NCBI GenBank assembly: GCA_934162535.1
Contig: CAKPJC010000009.1
Location: 8,596-72,595 of the forward strand
Length of the DNA stretch: 64,000 bases
Direction of reading: 5' to 3'
From: an uncultured Clostridia bacterium
Lineage (GTDB): Bacteria; Bacillota; Clostridia; TANB77; CAG-508
Part shown: positions 45,538 to 54,005 of the stretch, piece after piece
Position numbering within the stretch: position 1 is the first letter of the stretch
Layout: each line of letters starts with the position of its first letter
Program-made: the position numbers and the translations under genes
The notes under the pieces: generated by a model
Seen by the model: the letters and a program-made list of their open reading frames with translations, nothing else
What the model was told of the DNA's origin: nothing
Database searches by the model: none

Positions 45538-46212
45538 TTATTTTTTAATTAAAATATGATAATGTTTCCAGATTTGTGGCTGGTTATCTGATAAATTATC
45601 TAAAGAAAATTGTTCAACATGATCAACACTTTTTAATTCAAATTCATTAAATAAATTCTTAATTAGATTAAAATCTGCATAAAAATGAGGAACACCGTCT
45701 TCAGGATCACCAGGGACAGTTCTTATTTTTGTATTTTCGTCAACCATTGGCCAATCTTGTTGAAATCCCCATGCTGATTTTGAACCAAGAGTAAGAAAAC
45801 ACTCACCACTTTTCCTTAGAACTCTATGTAGTTCAGAAATAATTTGTCTTATACCTTGAGTATCTGTGTGCGACATTACATTTTTACAAAAGATGCAATC
45901 TATTGAATTGTCTTTATATGGCAAACTAAGCATATCTCCTTGTTTATAATCTACTTTTAAGTCTAATTTATCAGCCCATTCCTTCGTTCTTTGAAGAGCT
46001 ACTTGACTCAAGTCAAATGCATATGTATTAAATCCATTCATTGCAAATAAAATAGTGTGTCTACCAATACCACATCCTAAATCAAGTAAATCTTTTTTGT
46101 TTTGTTGTTTCCACCTTTCAGAATAATAAAATGACTCTGGACTTGGATTTTTCCATATCTCAGCATTTTCTCCGTTTACAATACTCCAATTCCACGGTTT
46201 AGATTTTACCAT
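45538..46212 (-). CDS. SAM-dependent class I methyltransferase
   Basis: 224 residues. Motif I is LLDLGCGIGRHTILFA, then YAFDLSQVAL and later LPYKDNSIDCIFCKNVMSH (motif IV region). The fold is UbiE/TehB-like; the substrate is probably a small molecule. GGAGG before the ATG. The 290 bases upstream (46213-46503) hold no gene that I can support. Confidence 0.85.
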   Translation of the reverse strand: MVKSKPWNWSIVNGENAEIWKNPSPESFYYSERWKQQNKKDLLDLGCGIGRHTILFAMNGFNTYAFDLSQVALQRTKEWADKLDLKVDYKQGDMLSLPYKDNSIDCIFCKNVMSHTDTQGIRQIISELHRVLRKSGECFLTLGSKSAWGFQQDWPMVDENTKIRTVPGDPEDGVPHFYADFNLIKNLFNEFELKSVDHVEQFSLDNLSDNQPQIWKHYHILIKK

Positions 46213-46503
46213 GTTTACCCCTCCTTGTTTATAATTGATAGCTTCATATATTTATCTTGGCTCTTTTCCTTCAATTTTGAAGATAGTGTCGTTATAAAGA
46301 ATAGCATAAGTAAGTGTACTTCCTTAATCTTATATATTAATATGGTGGAGGCGACTTGTTTTGCACTTAGTCAACCCCTTATATATCAAACATTTCAGAC
46401 GTTATTTCAATTCTAAAACATAATTCTAGAAAAAACTAGCTTTTCAGTCTTATCATTCCTTCAACATCATTCCTTAGTATTTGCTAAGGATTTAACAATT
46501 TTT

Positions 46504-46641
46504 ATTCTTTTGTATATTCGTTGATAGAATCACCCAAAAGCATTTTAACACTATCAACATATTTTTGCAACTCTTTTCGTTGAACTTCTATTGGAAGATC
46601 TGTGTAAGTATCCATTGTCATTTTTATGTCTGAATGTCCCT
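46504..46641 (-). pseudogene. C-terminal fragment of a tyrosine integrase cut by an IS
   Basis: Reading leftward from 46641: GHSDIKMTMDTYTDLPIEV then KELQKYVDSVKMLLG and a stop at 46504-46506. GH...Y is the end of an integrase catalytic domain with its Tyr nucleophile. The IS end starts at 46643, so the rest was lost or displaced; nothing similar is found beyond the IS. Probably the integrase of element 2. Confidence 0.8.
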
Positions 46642-46642
46642 G

Positions 46643-47870
46643 TTAATCATTTTTGAAAATGTCTTAAAAAATTTTATTTATTAGCACTAAATTTATAAAG
46701 TTTAGTGCTAATATTTTTATGCGACATCTTCTAATCTGTGTTCTTGTTTTTTAACAAATTCTTCGAATGATTTTCCTTTCCATGGATGTATCATTCTAGG
46801 AATATATATTTTTCTTTCTTTTACTTCTTCGATATCATCAAAGTTTTCTGACTTTGATTGTACTTCTGATATTTTCTCTAAAGCAAATATAGACTCATCT
46901 ACAGTAGCAAATAATTGCCCATCTAAAGCTTTTATCACAGTACATTTAGTACCTTTGTTAAAATAAATAGGGTTACCAAGTTTGTTTATAAACCTATAAT
47001 ATTCATTATTAAACTTTATTGAATGACCACTATCAACAACTCTTTGACACAATATAGCTAAGGTTAAATTAATTTTTTCCTCAGAGGGTTGCTTTTCGAA
47101 AACAGATTTGTTATGATTAATACACAGAGCAAACTTGTTATTGTATTGGATTATGAATTGTTTTAAGAACTCATTAGCTTCATCAATGGCAGCATGTAGA
47201 GCAGTTTTTTCCTTACCAAACCAATGATGTATACAAGCATCCATTTGAAGTTCTTCACCGAAATATTGACACCTAGGTTGCCTAGGGTGAGCATCTTCAG
47301 CAAGTACTAATTTAGCTTTTAGTTTTTCTTGTTTTTTCTTTTTAGCTGTTTTGATTTCATTTTCAAGCTTTTTTCTAAATTTTCTTTTAGTTGATTTATG
47401 AGTTCTAGGAGAAAATATATATCTATCTCTTAAGATAACTCTAACTTCATCAATAGATAAATTTATATTTTCGCGTGTTTCTAAAAATTCTTTAAATTTG
47501 GTATATGTACAGTCGAAATATTTATTAATATATAATAATTCTATTTCTATTTTAAAAACATCTGTAAGAGCATGTTTAGGCTTTCTATCACGATTACCGT
47601 GTACAAAAAAAGCTTTTCCATATTCTTTGTATCTAGCAATCATTCTATCAATTTGTCTTATAGATCTTTTTAAGGTAACGGCAGCTCTTTGTTTATTTCC
47701 GTTTGTTTCAACTAATTTTTTTATTATTTTATATTTATATTCTTCATTCATTCTTAATTCTACCTTTCTCATAAGCACCTCCGATATTTTTATCAGATTT
47801 ACTTATATCATATTTTTAAAATTAAGACATTTTCTCAAATGATATATTAAGACATTATCACAAATGAATC
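46643..47870 (-). mobile_element. ISNCY-like insertion sequence, internally deleted
   Basis: Imperfect terminal inverted repeats: TCATTTTTGAAAATGTCTTA at the left end and its complement-like ATTAAGACATTTTCTCAAAT plus a second unit at 47841-47870. It contains one transposase gene lacking the catalytic centre. The relic at 31020-31603 belongs to the same IS family. Confidence 0.75.
46717..47772 (-). pseudogene. ISNCY-like transposase with catalytic-core deletion
   Basis: 351 residues from ATG 47772 (GGAGGTG upstream). The HTH (AAVTLKRSIRQIDRMIARYKE), the linker and the first catalytic Asp (ELQMDACIHHWFG) are present. After TALHAAIDEANEF the chain jumps to the C-terminal domain (SVFEKQPSEEKINLTLAI): the roughly 100 residues normally between, with the second Asp and the Glu, are missing in frame. 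Family members are about 440-450 residues long. It cannot catalyse transposition, though it could bind ends. Confidence 0.8.
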
Positions 47871-47900
47871 ATAAGAAATAATACAAATTATGAAAAATTG

Positions 47901-47929
47901 TTGTTTTTTATATGATTCTGAAGTATAAT
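47901..47929 (+). promoter_or_regulatory. Toxin mRNA promoter
   Basis: -35 TTGTTT (47901-47906), 17 bases, -10 TATAAT (47924-47929). The transcript start near 47936 gives a short leader whose CCTTTC can pair with GAAAGG of the ribosome site. Confidence 0.75.
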
Positions 47930-47979
47930 GTCCCTATCCTTTCAAAAGGAAATCTTTTAGAAAGGAGGTGCTATTTCAG

Positions 47980-48066
47980 ATGACCTCATTTGAATTAATC
48001 TGGCGTCTAATAGTGTTACTATTAAGTACATATGAAGACAAAAAGCCAGAAGACAACCAAGACTAG
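47980..48066 (+). CDS. 28-aa hydrophobic peptide, putative type I toxin
   Basis: Peptide MTSFELIWRLIVLLLSTYED followed by the charged tail KKPEDNQD. It has a strong AAAGGAGGTG site (47961-47970) 9 bases before the ATG. A single short hydrophobic helix with a charged tail is typical of Fst/Ldr/Hol_Tox membrane toxins, but the sequence lacks the Pro-containing core of Fst and I do not recognise it. The surrounding antisense promoter, shared terminator and direct repeats (see neighbouring entries) are the main support. Confidence 0.7.
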   Translation: MTSFELIWRLIVLLLSTYEDKKPEDNQD

Positions 48067-48074
48067 AAATAGTC

Positions 48075-48190
48075 AAAGAAGTGAAGAACTACCACTCTTC
48101 ACTTCTATTTTTTTGCAAAAAAATAGAACTAAATGCTACCACACATCTAGTTCGTGCTATTCAAATGACCTCTATTGAATAACTTAAGTT
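48075..48190 (-). ncRNA. Predicted antisense antitoxin RNA (RNA II-like)
   Basis: A promoter on the - strand has -35 TTGACA (48225-48220) and -10 TATACT (48202-48197) with a 17-base spacer. Transcription from about 48190 runs leftward through the second direct repeat and the shared terminator, giving an RNA of roughly 115 bases. It would pair with the toxin mRNA at the terminator stem and at the repeat that covers the toxin start, blocking translation, as in par of pAD1. The rest to 48351 is a gene-free leader of the helicase gene. Confidence 0.7.
48077..48115. terminator. Shared terminator of toxin mRNA and antitoxin RNA
   Basis: AGAAGTGAAGA (48077-48087) pairs perfectly with TCTTCACTTCT (48096-48106); loop of 8 bases; T7 follows on the + strand, a weaker T-run on the - strand. 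Confidence 0.9.
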
Positions 48191-48351
48191 AAATATAGTA
48201 TACTACTTTTTCTAGTATATGTCAAATGATTTTGGGATATTCACGAAATTAATTTTTATAATAAATTTATTATTTATCTAAAATTATTGTGAAAAAAATT
48301 GAATTATGATAAGATAAATGTAGGAAATTGTATAAAAAAGTGGAGTAATAT

Positions 48352-51300
48352 ATGGAAGATAATTTATTTGCTATAAATAATTTTAATATAATACAAGATG
48401 ATGAATATTATTATTTCTTTAGAGCACTAAATATGGCAGACAATAGCGATATTGAACAACAAATAACAGTGTCTGCAAATGGAAAAATAGAAAGAATAAG
48501 AACAGATAGAGAAAGATTTGATGGCGAAACTAAATACACAGAAAATTCTGAGATTTCATTAGAAGAAATATATGACCATATAAAAATGCATTATAGAAAA
48601 GATACAAATTGTATATCACTTACAAGCAATGCTAATATTGCAGTAAATTATGGAAGAGGCTCATATAAAGATAGATATATTATGATAAAAATTCCTAAAA
48701 AGGAATTTGGAGAAAAAACTGTAGCTGCTGGACAATATATGCTTAGAGAACTTTATTCTAGAATAACACAAGCTATAGAAAATTTACTTGAAGAAAAGAA
48801 AAAAGAAATTTTAGACTTTTTTGCTCAAATAGAAGATGCTAAAGAAAATAAAAGTTTACAAGATATAATTGCTCAAAGGTATACTACCAAAAGTGGAGAG
48901 TTAAATCCAAAAAAAGCACATTTAAGAAAAGGAATAACATATAGTTCACCAAAGGCAAGAATTAGTAGTTATCAATCATTAGATGAAGAACAATTATTAG
49001 AAGTAAATAAAGTATATGCTAAACTTGCAATACTAGAAAATGAACACATACTGGAACATGTAATTCCACATTCTTCAAATTCAAAATTAAGAGAAACAAT
49101 AGGAAATGCTTTTTCATCTGCTGAAGTAATTCACTATGGAGATATAAAACAAGAATATGTATTAGAAATTCCTAAAGAAATTGTTGATATATTTGCATTA
49201 ATTCAACAAGTAAATGGTATTGATAAAAATAGAGTAGAAGAATTAAAACAAGCACTAATAATAGCGGTACAAAGTGGAAAAGAAATTCCTCAAATACCAG
49301 AAATAGATTCACAAGTAAAAAATAATATTTCAATAGAAGAAATGTATGAACGAACAGAAGGAAAAGTAGAATATGGAAAAGCGAATTCTATTGTAAGAAA
49401 TATGTTTTATTTGAGTAAATCAAGACAAAATGCAATAGCACTTTCAAATGCTTTGAGTGAAATATTAGGAAACGATTCAAGGTTTGAAGATATAATACAA
49501 CACATAAGAGAAAATGGATTTAGAGTAGAACCAGAAATAATATCAAGGAAAAGTGGAAAAGGTGTAAGATTAAGTGAATCTGTAAATCTGAATTTACAAA
49601 AAGAAGAGCAATCTTTATCAGATGAAATAAGAAAATTATCACCTGAAGAATTAGAGATGGTTTTGCAAAATGGTGGGCTTTACAATGTTCAAGATATTAT
49701 AACAACAACATTTAGTAATATAAGAGAAAATGAAAAGATAGATAAATCAAGATATTATGCAGAAGCAATAATTGCTCAATATAATTGGCAAGATATAGGA
49801 ATAGAAGAATTTAAAGTTTCAGAAAGAAATGAATTGATAAAAAGACTTCAAGAAAGAAATTGTGTAGAAATATATGAAAGATTACAACAATTTGGAATTG
49901 AAGAAAGCCAAATACCAACAATATTATTAAATATTGCAACAAGAGAGGGATTTTATGATCAATATGTTCAAGGCAATTTAGAACAACTATTAAATACAAG
50001 ACAAGATATTTTACAAAATAATATCAATATAGAGGTTGTTGAAAGATTTTTAGGCTATTATGATATAGAAAATACAGGAATACGATTAAAAGATTATCAA
50101 CAAAGAGCTTATGACAATATAAACAAAATATTTGAAGACAAGAAATTTGCACAAGTGATACTTCCAACAGGTGCAGGAAAAAGCTTTGTAGCTTTAGCAC
50201 AAATGCAGCAATATGCTTTAACACATCCAAATAAAAAAATGCTTTATATAGCACCACAAGATGAAATATTAAATCAAATAAAAAGTTACATTGTAAAGTA
50301 TGTACATGGAAAACAAGGAACGGTTGGAAAATCAGAAGATGAAATAATAGCAGAAATATTTCCTAATATAACATTTGAAACATATTCAGGTTTACTTGCT
50401 AAAAGAGGTCAAGAAGTAATAAAAGACCAATATGGAATAATTGTATTAGACGAATTACATAGAACAGGTGCAAAAGAATGGGAAGGAAAAATTGATACAT
50501 TACTTGAAAATCAAACAGATGATGTAAGAGTTCTTGGAATAACAGCAACACCAACAAGAGATGTTGATGGAAGAGATATGGCAAATGAAACAGCGAAAAA
50601 ACTTGGATATACAGATGAAGAGATTAAGCAAAGAAAACATTTAGCATCAAATATGACCTTGGAAAATGCAATAAGAATGGGATATGTAGTAAATCCGAAA
50701 CTTGTTTATTGTAAATATGATTTAATTTCATCAGGTAAAATGGATGAATTAAGAGCAAAAATTGATAGTATAGAAGATGAAAGTAAAAGAGCAGAAGAAT
50801 TACAAAAATACAATGAGTTAAGACAGAAATTAAATAGAGAAATAGACGCTGAAATTGGAGAAGAAGCAAGAAAAAAACTAGAAGAAGATGCTAGAAGAAA
50901 TCTAGACAGTGGAATTGGAAAAGAAGAAATACTAAAACAAAATGTAAAAAAAGGCGGAAAATATATAGTATTTATTCCTGTATCAGATCAAGGTGATATA
51001 GAAGATGAAAATGGAAATAGAATTGGTACAAAAACTGGAGAGGATAAGATAAAGGCATATCAAGATTATTTGAATAAAATGCTTGAAGGGACAGATATTG
51101 TACCACAATTACATTCATTACTTGGAAGTTATAGTAAAGATAAAAATAAAGAAGAATTAGAAGCATTTGAATCAGATAATTCAGAAAAAACAAAGTTTAT
51201 GGTCGTAATGAATAAAGCAAATGAAGGATTACATATTGATGGAGTTGATGGAATTATATGGTTTAGAGCATTAGATGAAAACTCAAGGATATTATATTTA

Positions 51301-53595
51301 CAACAGCTTGGACGTGCAATATACGCATTAGATGAAGATAACCCTTTACCAGATAATAAAAGACCAGTTGTAATAGATTTAGCAAATAATTCATTAACAG
51401 TAAAAGTAGAAAAAGAATTTGAAAATGCAGAACCAATAGATGATTTAGAGGCTCTAACAATTGTAATAGAATGGATTGAACAACATGATGGAATGTTACC
51501 AGATAGCAACAGTTCTAACAAACAAGAACAACATTACTATGCTATTTTAAGAAGAATTCAAAACAAATATAGTAAGTATTTAGATGGATTTGATAATTTT
51601 GAGGACTTGACAGAAGAAGATAAATCAAGAATACAAGAAATTATTGACTTAGCTACTGGAATTGATTTATGGAATATTGAACTACCTCCTATTCCTAAAA
51701 GTAGGGGAAATAATAAAGAAATAAATCCATTTGAAATTACAGGAGTTTTAAAAGATTATTTAGAAATGGAAACTCATGTTAGCACTCAACTGTTATCTGT
51801 TCAAATATTTATAGATAAATTGGTTAAATTACAGAGCATAGGAGTAGATGTTTCCAAACTAGTAACTACGGATACAATACAAACTTTAGCAAAAAAATCT
51901 GGTGTGAATAATGAAAAAATTATAGAAATAAATTTACAACTAGATGACAAAATAGGAAACACAAAAAATAATATTGCTAGTGCATATAGAGGGAATGGAG
52001 ATTATACTAAACCTACAGAAGAACAAGTAAAAAAACTGTTAGAATTAGGTATTAGCTTAGAAATTAGAGATCCAAATCAAGAACTGATAGATATTTTGGA
52101 AACATTACAAAGGATTGGAATTGATATTTCTAAAATTAGTGTAAAAGATACAATAAAAACGTTAGCTGAAAAATCTGGAGTAAATGAGGATGAAATAAGA
52201 AAATCAAAAATAGACCCCAATATTAGAATAGGAGGAAAATTGAGTCATGTGTCTCAAAGATACAGAGGTACTGAGAAAGGTAATCCTCCAACAAAAGAAC
52301 AAATTGATAGATTATTACAGTTTGGTATAAGTTTAGAAAAGAAAGATAGAAATGCCACACAGGAATTAATTGAAATGTTAGAACAATTACAAACCATAGG
52401 GGTAGATGTTTCAAAACTTCAATATAATGATACAATAGAGACTTTGGCACAGAGGTCTGCAATTAATTTACAAGCAGTAAAAAACATAGGACTAAATCCA
52501 AATATAAAGATAGGAAATAAAAAAAGTATTGTAGCAAAACTTTTTAGAGGACAGGGAAAAGGAAATAAGCCAACCAAACAACAGTTAGATAAGTTGACTG
52601 AATTTGGTATATTTTTAGAAAAAAAAGAAAGAAATAGAATAGAAGATTTTATAGAAACTTTAGAACAGTTACAAGAAATAGGTGTAGATGTTTTTAAAAT
52701 TCAATGGAATGATACGATTAAATCTTTAGCTCAAAAGTCGGAAATAAGTGAAATTGAAATTAGAAAATTAAATTTAGATCCAGATGAAAAAATAGGACAA
52801 ACGAAGAATAATATATCAAGTGCATACAGAGGGAATGTAAGTGGTCAAAATCCAACAGAAGAACAATTGCAAAGATTATTAACGCTGGGAATAAGTCTTG
52901 ATAAAAAAGACGGTGTAGTAGAAGAATTTATAAAAAAACTGGAACAATTGCAGGAAATAGGAGTAGATGTTTCAAGGCTAGCAAGTAAAGACACAATTCA
53001 GACATTGGCAAAAAAATCTGGTATAAGTGAGGAAGCATTGAGAGAAATAAGATTAAACCCAGATGAGAAGATATGTAATACAAGAGAGCATATTGCTAAG
53101 CTTTACAGAGGTTCAAAAAAAGGCGGTTCAATTACAGAAGAACAAATAAATAGATTATTACAACTAGGAATAAGTCTAGAAAAAAAAGATAGAAATGCAC
53201 CACAGGAATTAATTGAAACATTAGAACAATTGCAAGAAATAGGAGTAGATGTTTCAAGGCTAGCAAGTAAAGACACAATTCAGACATTGGCAGAAAAATC
53301 AGGAATAGGAATAGATAATTTAATAAAATTTAATTTAGACCCAAAAGAAAATATAGGAAGTAAAAAAACATCAATAGGCAGAGTAATAAGAGGAAAAGAA
53401 AAAGGGAATATTCCGACAGAAGAACAATTTAAAAGACTTTTAGAATTAGGCATTAGTTTTGAAAACAAAGGAAAACTACAACAAGCTAAACAAAATCGAG
53501 ATGTAGCAATAGAAAGAAATAACAAAGCAAAAGAATTAGAGGGTCAGGTATCAGAAGAACTAAAGAAAAGAGGTAAAAATTATGATGAACAATAA
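48352..53595 (+). CDS. Giant SF2 helicase-like protein with six C-terminal repeats, 1747 aa
   Basis: Residues 1-330: an unrecognised N-terminal domain; CISLTSNANIAVNYGRGSYK has a faint ADP-ribosyltransferase look, which I do not rely on. Near 590-720: SF2 helicase with QRAY, Walker A LPTGAGKS, Walker B VLDELHRTG and ITATPTR. Near 940-1000: helicase C domain with GLHIDG and YLQQLGRAI. From about 1145 to 1710: six repeats of about 91 residues, each with IGVDVSKL, then TLAxKSG and a helicase-associated-like IG...YRG...PTEEQ...LGISLE. Probably ATP-dependent DNA remodelling with a DNA-binding array. GTGGAG precedes the ATG. Confidence 0.75.
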   Translation: MEDNLFAINNFNIIQDDEYYYFFRALNMADNSDIEQQITVSANGKIERIRTDRERFDGETKYTENSEISLEEIYDHIKMHYRKDTNCISLTSNANIAVNYGRGSYKDRYIMIKIPKKEFGEKTVAAGQYMLRELYSRITQAIENLLEEKKKEILDFFAQIEDAKENKSLQDIIAQRYTTKSGELNPKKAHLRKGITYSSPKARISSYQSLDEEQLLEVNKVYAKLAILENEHILEHVIPHSSNSKLRETIGNAFSSAEVIHYGDIKQEYVLEIPKEIVDIFALIQQVNGIDKNRVEELKQALIIAVQSGKEIPQIPEIDSQVKNNISIEEMYERTEGKVEYGKANSIVRNMFYLSKSRQNAIALSNALSEILGNDSRFEDIIQHIRENGFRVEPEIISRKSGKGVRLSESVNLNLQKEEQSLSDEIRKLSPEELEMVLQNGGLYNVQDIITTTFSNIRENEKIDKSRYYAEAIIAQYNWQDIGIEEFKVSERNELIKRLQERNCVEIYERLQQFGIEESQIPTILLNIATREGFYDQYVQGNLEQLLNTRQDILQNNINIEVVERFLGYYDIENTGIRLKDYQQRAYDNINKIFEDKKFAQVILPTGAGKSFVALAQMQQYALTHPNKKMLYIAPQDEILNQIKSYIVKYVHGKQGTVGKSEDEIIAEIFPNITFETYSGLLAKRGQEVIKDQYGIIVLDELHRTGAKEWEGKIDTLLENQTDDVRVLGITATPTRDVDGRDMANETAKKLGYTDEEIKQRKHLASNMTLENAIRMGYVVNPKLVYCKYDLISSGKMDELRAKIDSIEDESKRAEELQKYNELRQKLNREIDAEIGEEARKKLEEDARRNLDSGIGKEEILKQNVKKGGKYIVFIPVSDQGDIEDENGNRIGTKTGEDKIKAYQDYLNKMLEGTDIVPQLHSLLGSYSKDKNKEELEAFESDNSEKTKFMVVMNKANEGLHIDGVDGIIWFRALDENSRILYLQQLGRAIYALDEDNPLPDNKRPVVIDLANNSLTVKVEKEFENAEPIDDLEALTIVIEWIEQHDGMLPDSNSSNKQEQHYYAILRRIQNKYSKYLDGFDNFEDLTEEDKSRIQEIIDLATGIDLWNIELPPIPKSRGNNKEINPFEITGVLKDYLEMETHVSTQLLSVQIFIDKLVKLQSIGVDVSKLVTTDTIQTLAKKSGVNNEKIIEINLQLDDKIGNTKNNIASAYRGNGDYTKPTEEQVKKLLELGISLEIRDPNQELIDILETLQRIGIDISKISVKDTIKTLAEKSGVNEDEIRKSKIDPNIRIGGKLSHVSQRYRGTEKGNPPTKEQIDRLLQFGISLEKKDRNATQELIEMLEQLQTIGVDVSKLQYNDTIETLAQRSAINLQAVKNIGLNPNIKIGNKKSIVAKLFRGQGKGNKPTKQQLDKLTEFGIFLEKKERNRIEDFIETLEQLQEIGVDVFKIQWNDTIKSLAQKSEISEIEIRKLNLDPDEKIGQTKNNISSAYRGNVSGQNPTEEQLQRLLTLGISLDKKDGVVEEFIKKLEQLQEIGVDVSRLASKDTIQTLAKKSGISEEALREIRLNPDEKICNTREHIAKLYRGSKKGGSITEEQINRLLQLGISLEKKDRNAPQELIETLEQLQEIGVDVSRLASKDTIQTLAEKSGIGIDNLIKFNLDPKENIGSKKTSIGRVIRGKEKGNIPTEEQFKRLLELGISFENKGKLQQAKQNRDVAIERNNKAKELEGQVSEELKKRGKNYDEQ
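51790..53475 (+). repeat. Six tandem repeats of about 273 bp in the helicase gene
   Basis: Protein units of about 91 residues. Units 5 and 6 share long identical DNA around 52950-53000 and 53230-53290 (GTTTCAAGGCTAGCAAGTAA), showing recent duplication or gene conversion; units 1-4 are more diverged. Confidence 0.9.
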
Positions 53596-53950
53596 ATTAA
53601 TGCCATATAAAGAAAATATCTTTACTAAAATATCAAACTTTTTCAAAAAATTATTTTTTAGAAAAAATAAAGATATTTCAAAATCTATTGATGAAACACT
53701 CATTTATAATAAACAATGTAAAGAAAATTTTATTGATAATATACTAATAAAAGAAGATGAAGAAGAAAAAAGATTAAAAACTATTCAATTGCAATATGAT
53801 AATGGCGAAATAGATGAAGAAGACATTTCAGATGAAGACATGGACAAAATTATAGATATGTACGAAAAAGAAACAGAAAAATTAAATGCAGATACCGAAA
53901 TAAGAAAAAATCATATTGCTCAAATGTTAAAAGAATTAAAGCAGTCTTAA
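53582..53950 (+). CDS. Small acidic/basic partner protein, 122 aa
   Basis: Overlaps the end of the helicase gene by 14 bases, so the two are coupled. Basic amphipathic segment FTKISNFFKKLFFRKNK, then a very acidic centre (GEIDEEDISDEDMDKI) and a helical tail. Similar in layout to the 98-residue protein at 45162. Perhaps a membrane-associating or inhibitory partner of the helicase; function unknown. Confidence 0.65.
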   Translation: MMNNKLMPYKENIFTKISNFFKKLFFRKNKDISKSIDETLIYNKQCKENFIDNILIKEDEEEKRLKTIQLQYDNGEIDEEDISDEDMDKIIDMYEKETEKLNADTEIRKNHIAQMLKELKQS

Positions 53951-53972
53951 AATTTATTAAAGAAATAATAGC

Positions 53973-54002
53973 AATCCCACATAATTCAGATTATGTGGGA
54001 TT
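53973..54002. terminator. Bidirectional terminator between helicase operon and mob operon
   Basis: Perfect 12-base stem AATCCCACATAA / TTATGTGGGATT with a 6-base loop. Confidence 0.88.
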
Positions 54003-54005
54003 ATT

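Larger units (their letters stand above)
47969..48182. repeat. Direct repeat pair of the toxin-antitoxin locus
   Basis: GTGCTATTTCAGATGACCTC with TTTGAATTAA (47969-47999) and GTGCTATTCAAATGACCTC with TTGAATAA (48154-48182): a 29-31 base repeat, first copy spanning the toxin start, second copy at the 5' end of the antisense RNA. Read in opposite directions, the copies give RNAs complementary to each other. Confidence 0.85.

Noticed and set aside
46213..46503. Gene in the gap upstream of the methyltransferase
   Set aside because: Only a short shadow frame without a ribosome site or recognisable sequence is present; the CCTTAG/CTAAGG hairpin near 46480 alone is not enough for a feature.
48600..48700. 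ADP-ribosyltransferase domain in the giant helicase
   Set aside because: Only a short Ser/Thr-Asn-Tyr pattern is similar; no full catalytic triad could be placed with confidence.
51790..53475. CRISPR or non-coding satellite repeats
   Set aside because: They are long in-frame coding repeats of the helicase gene.
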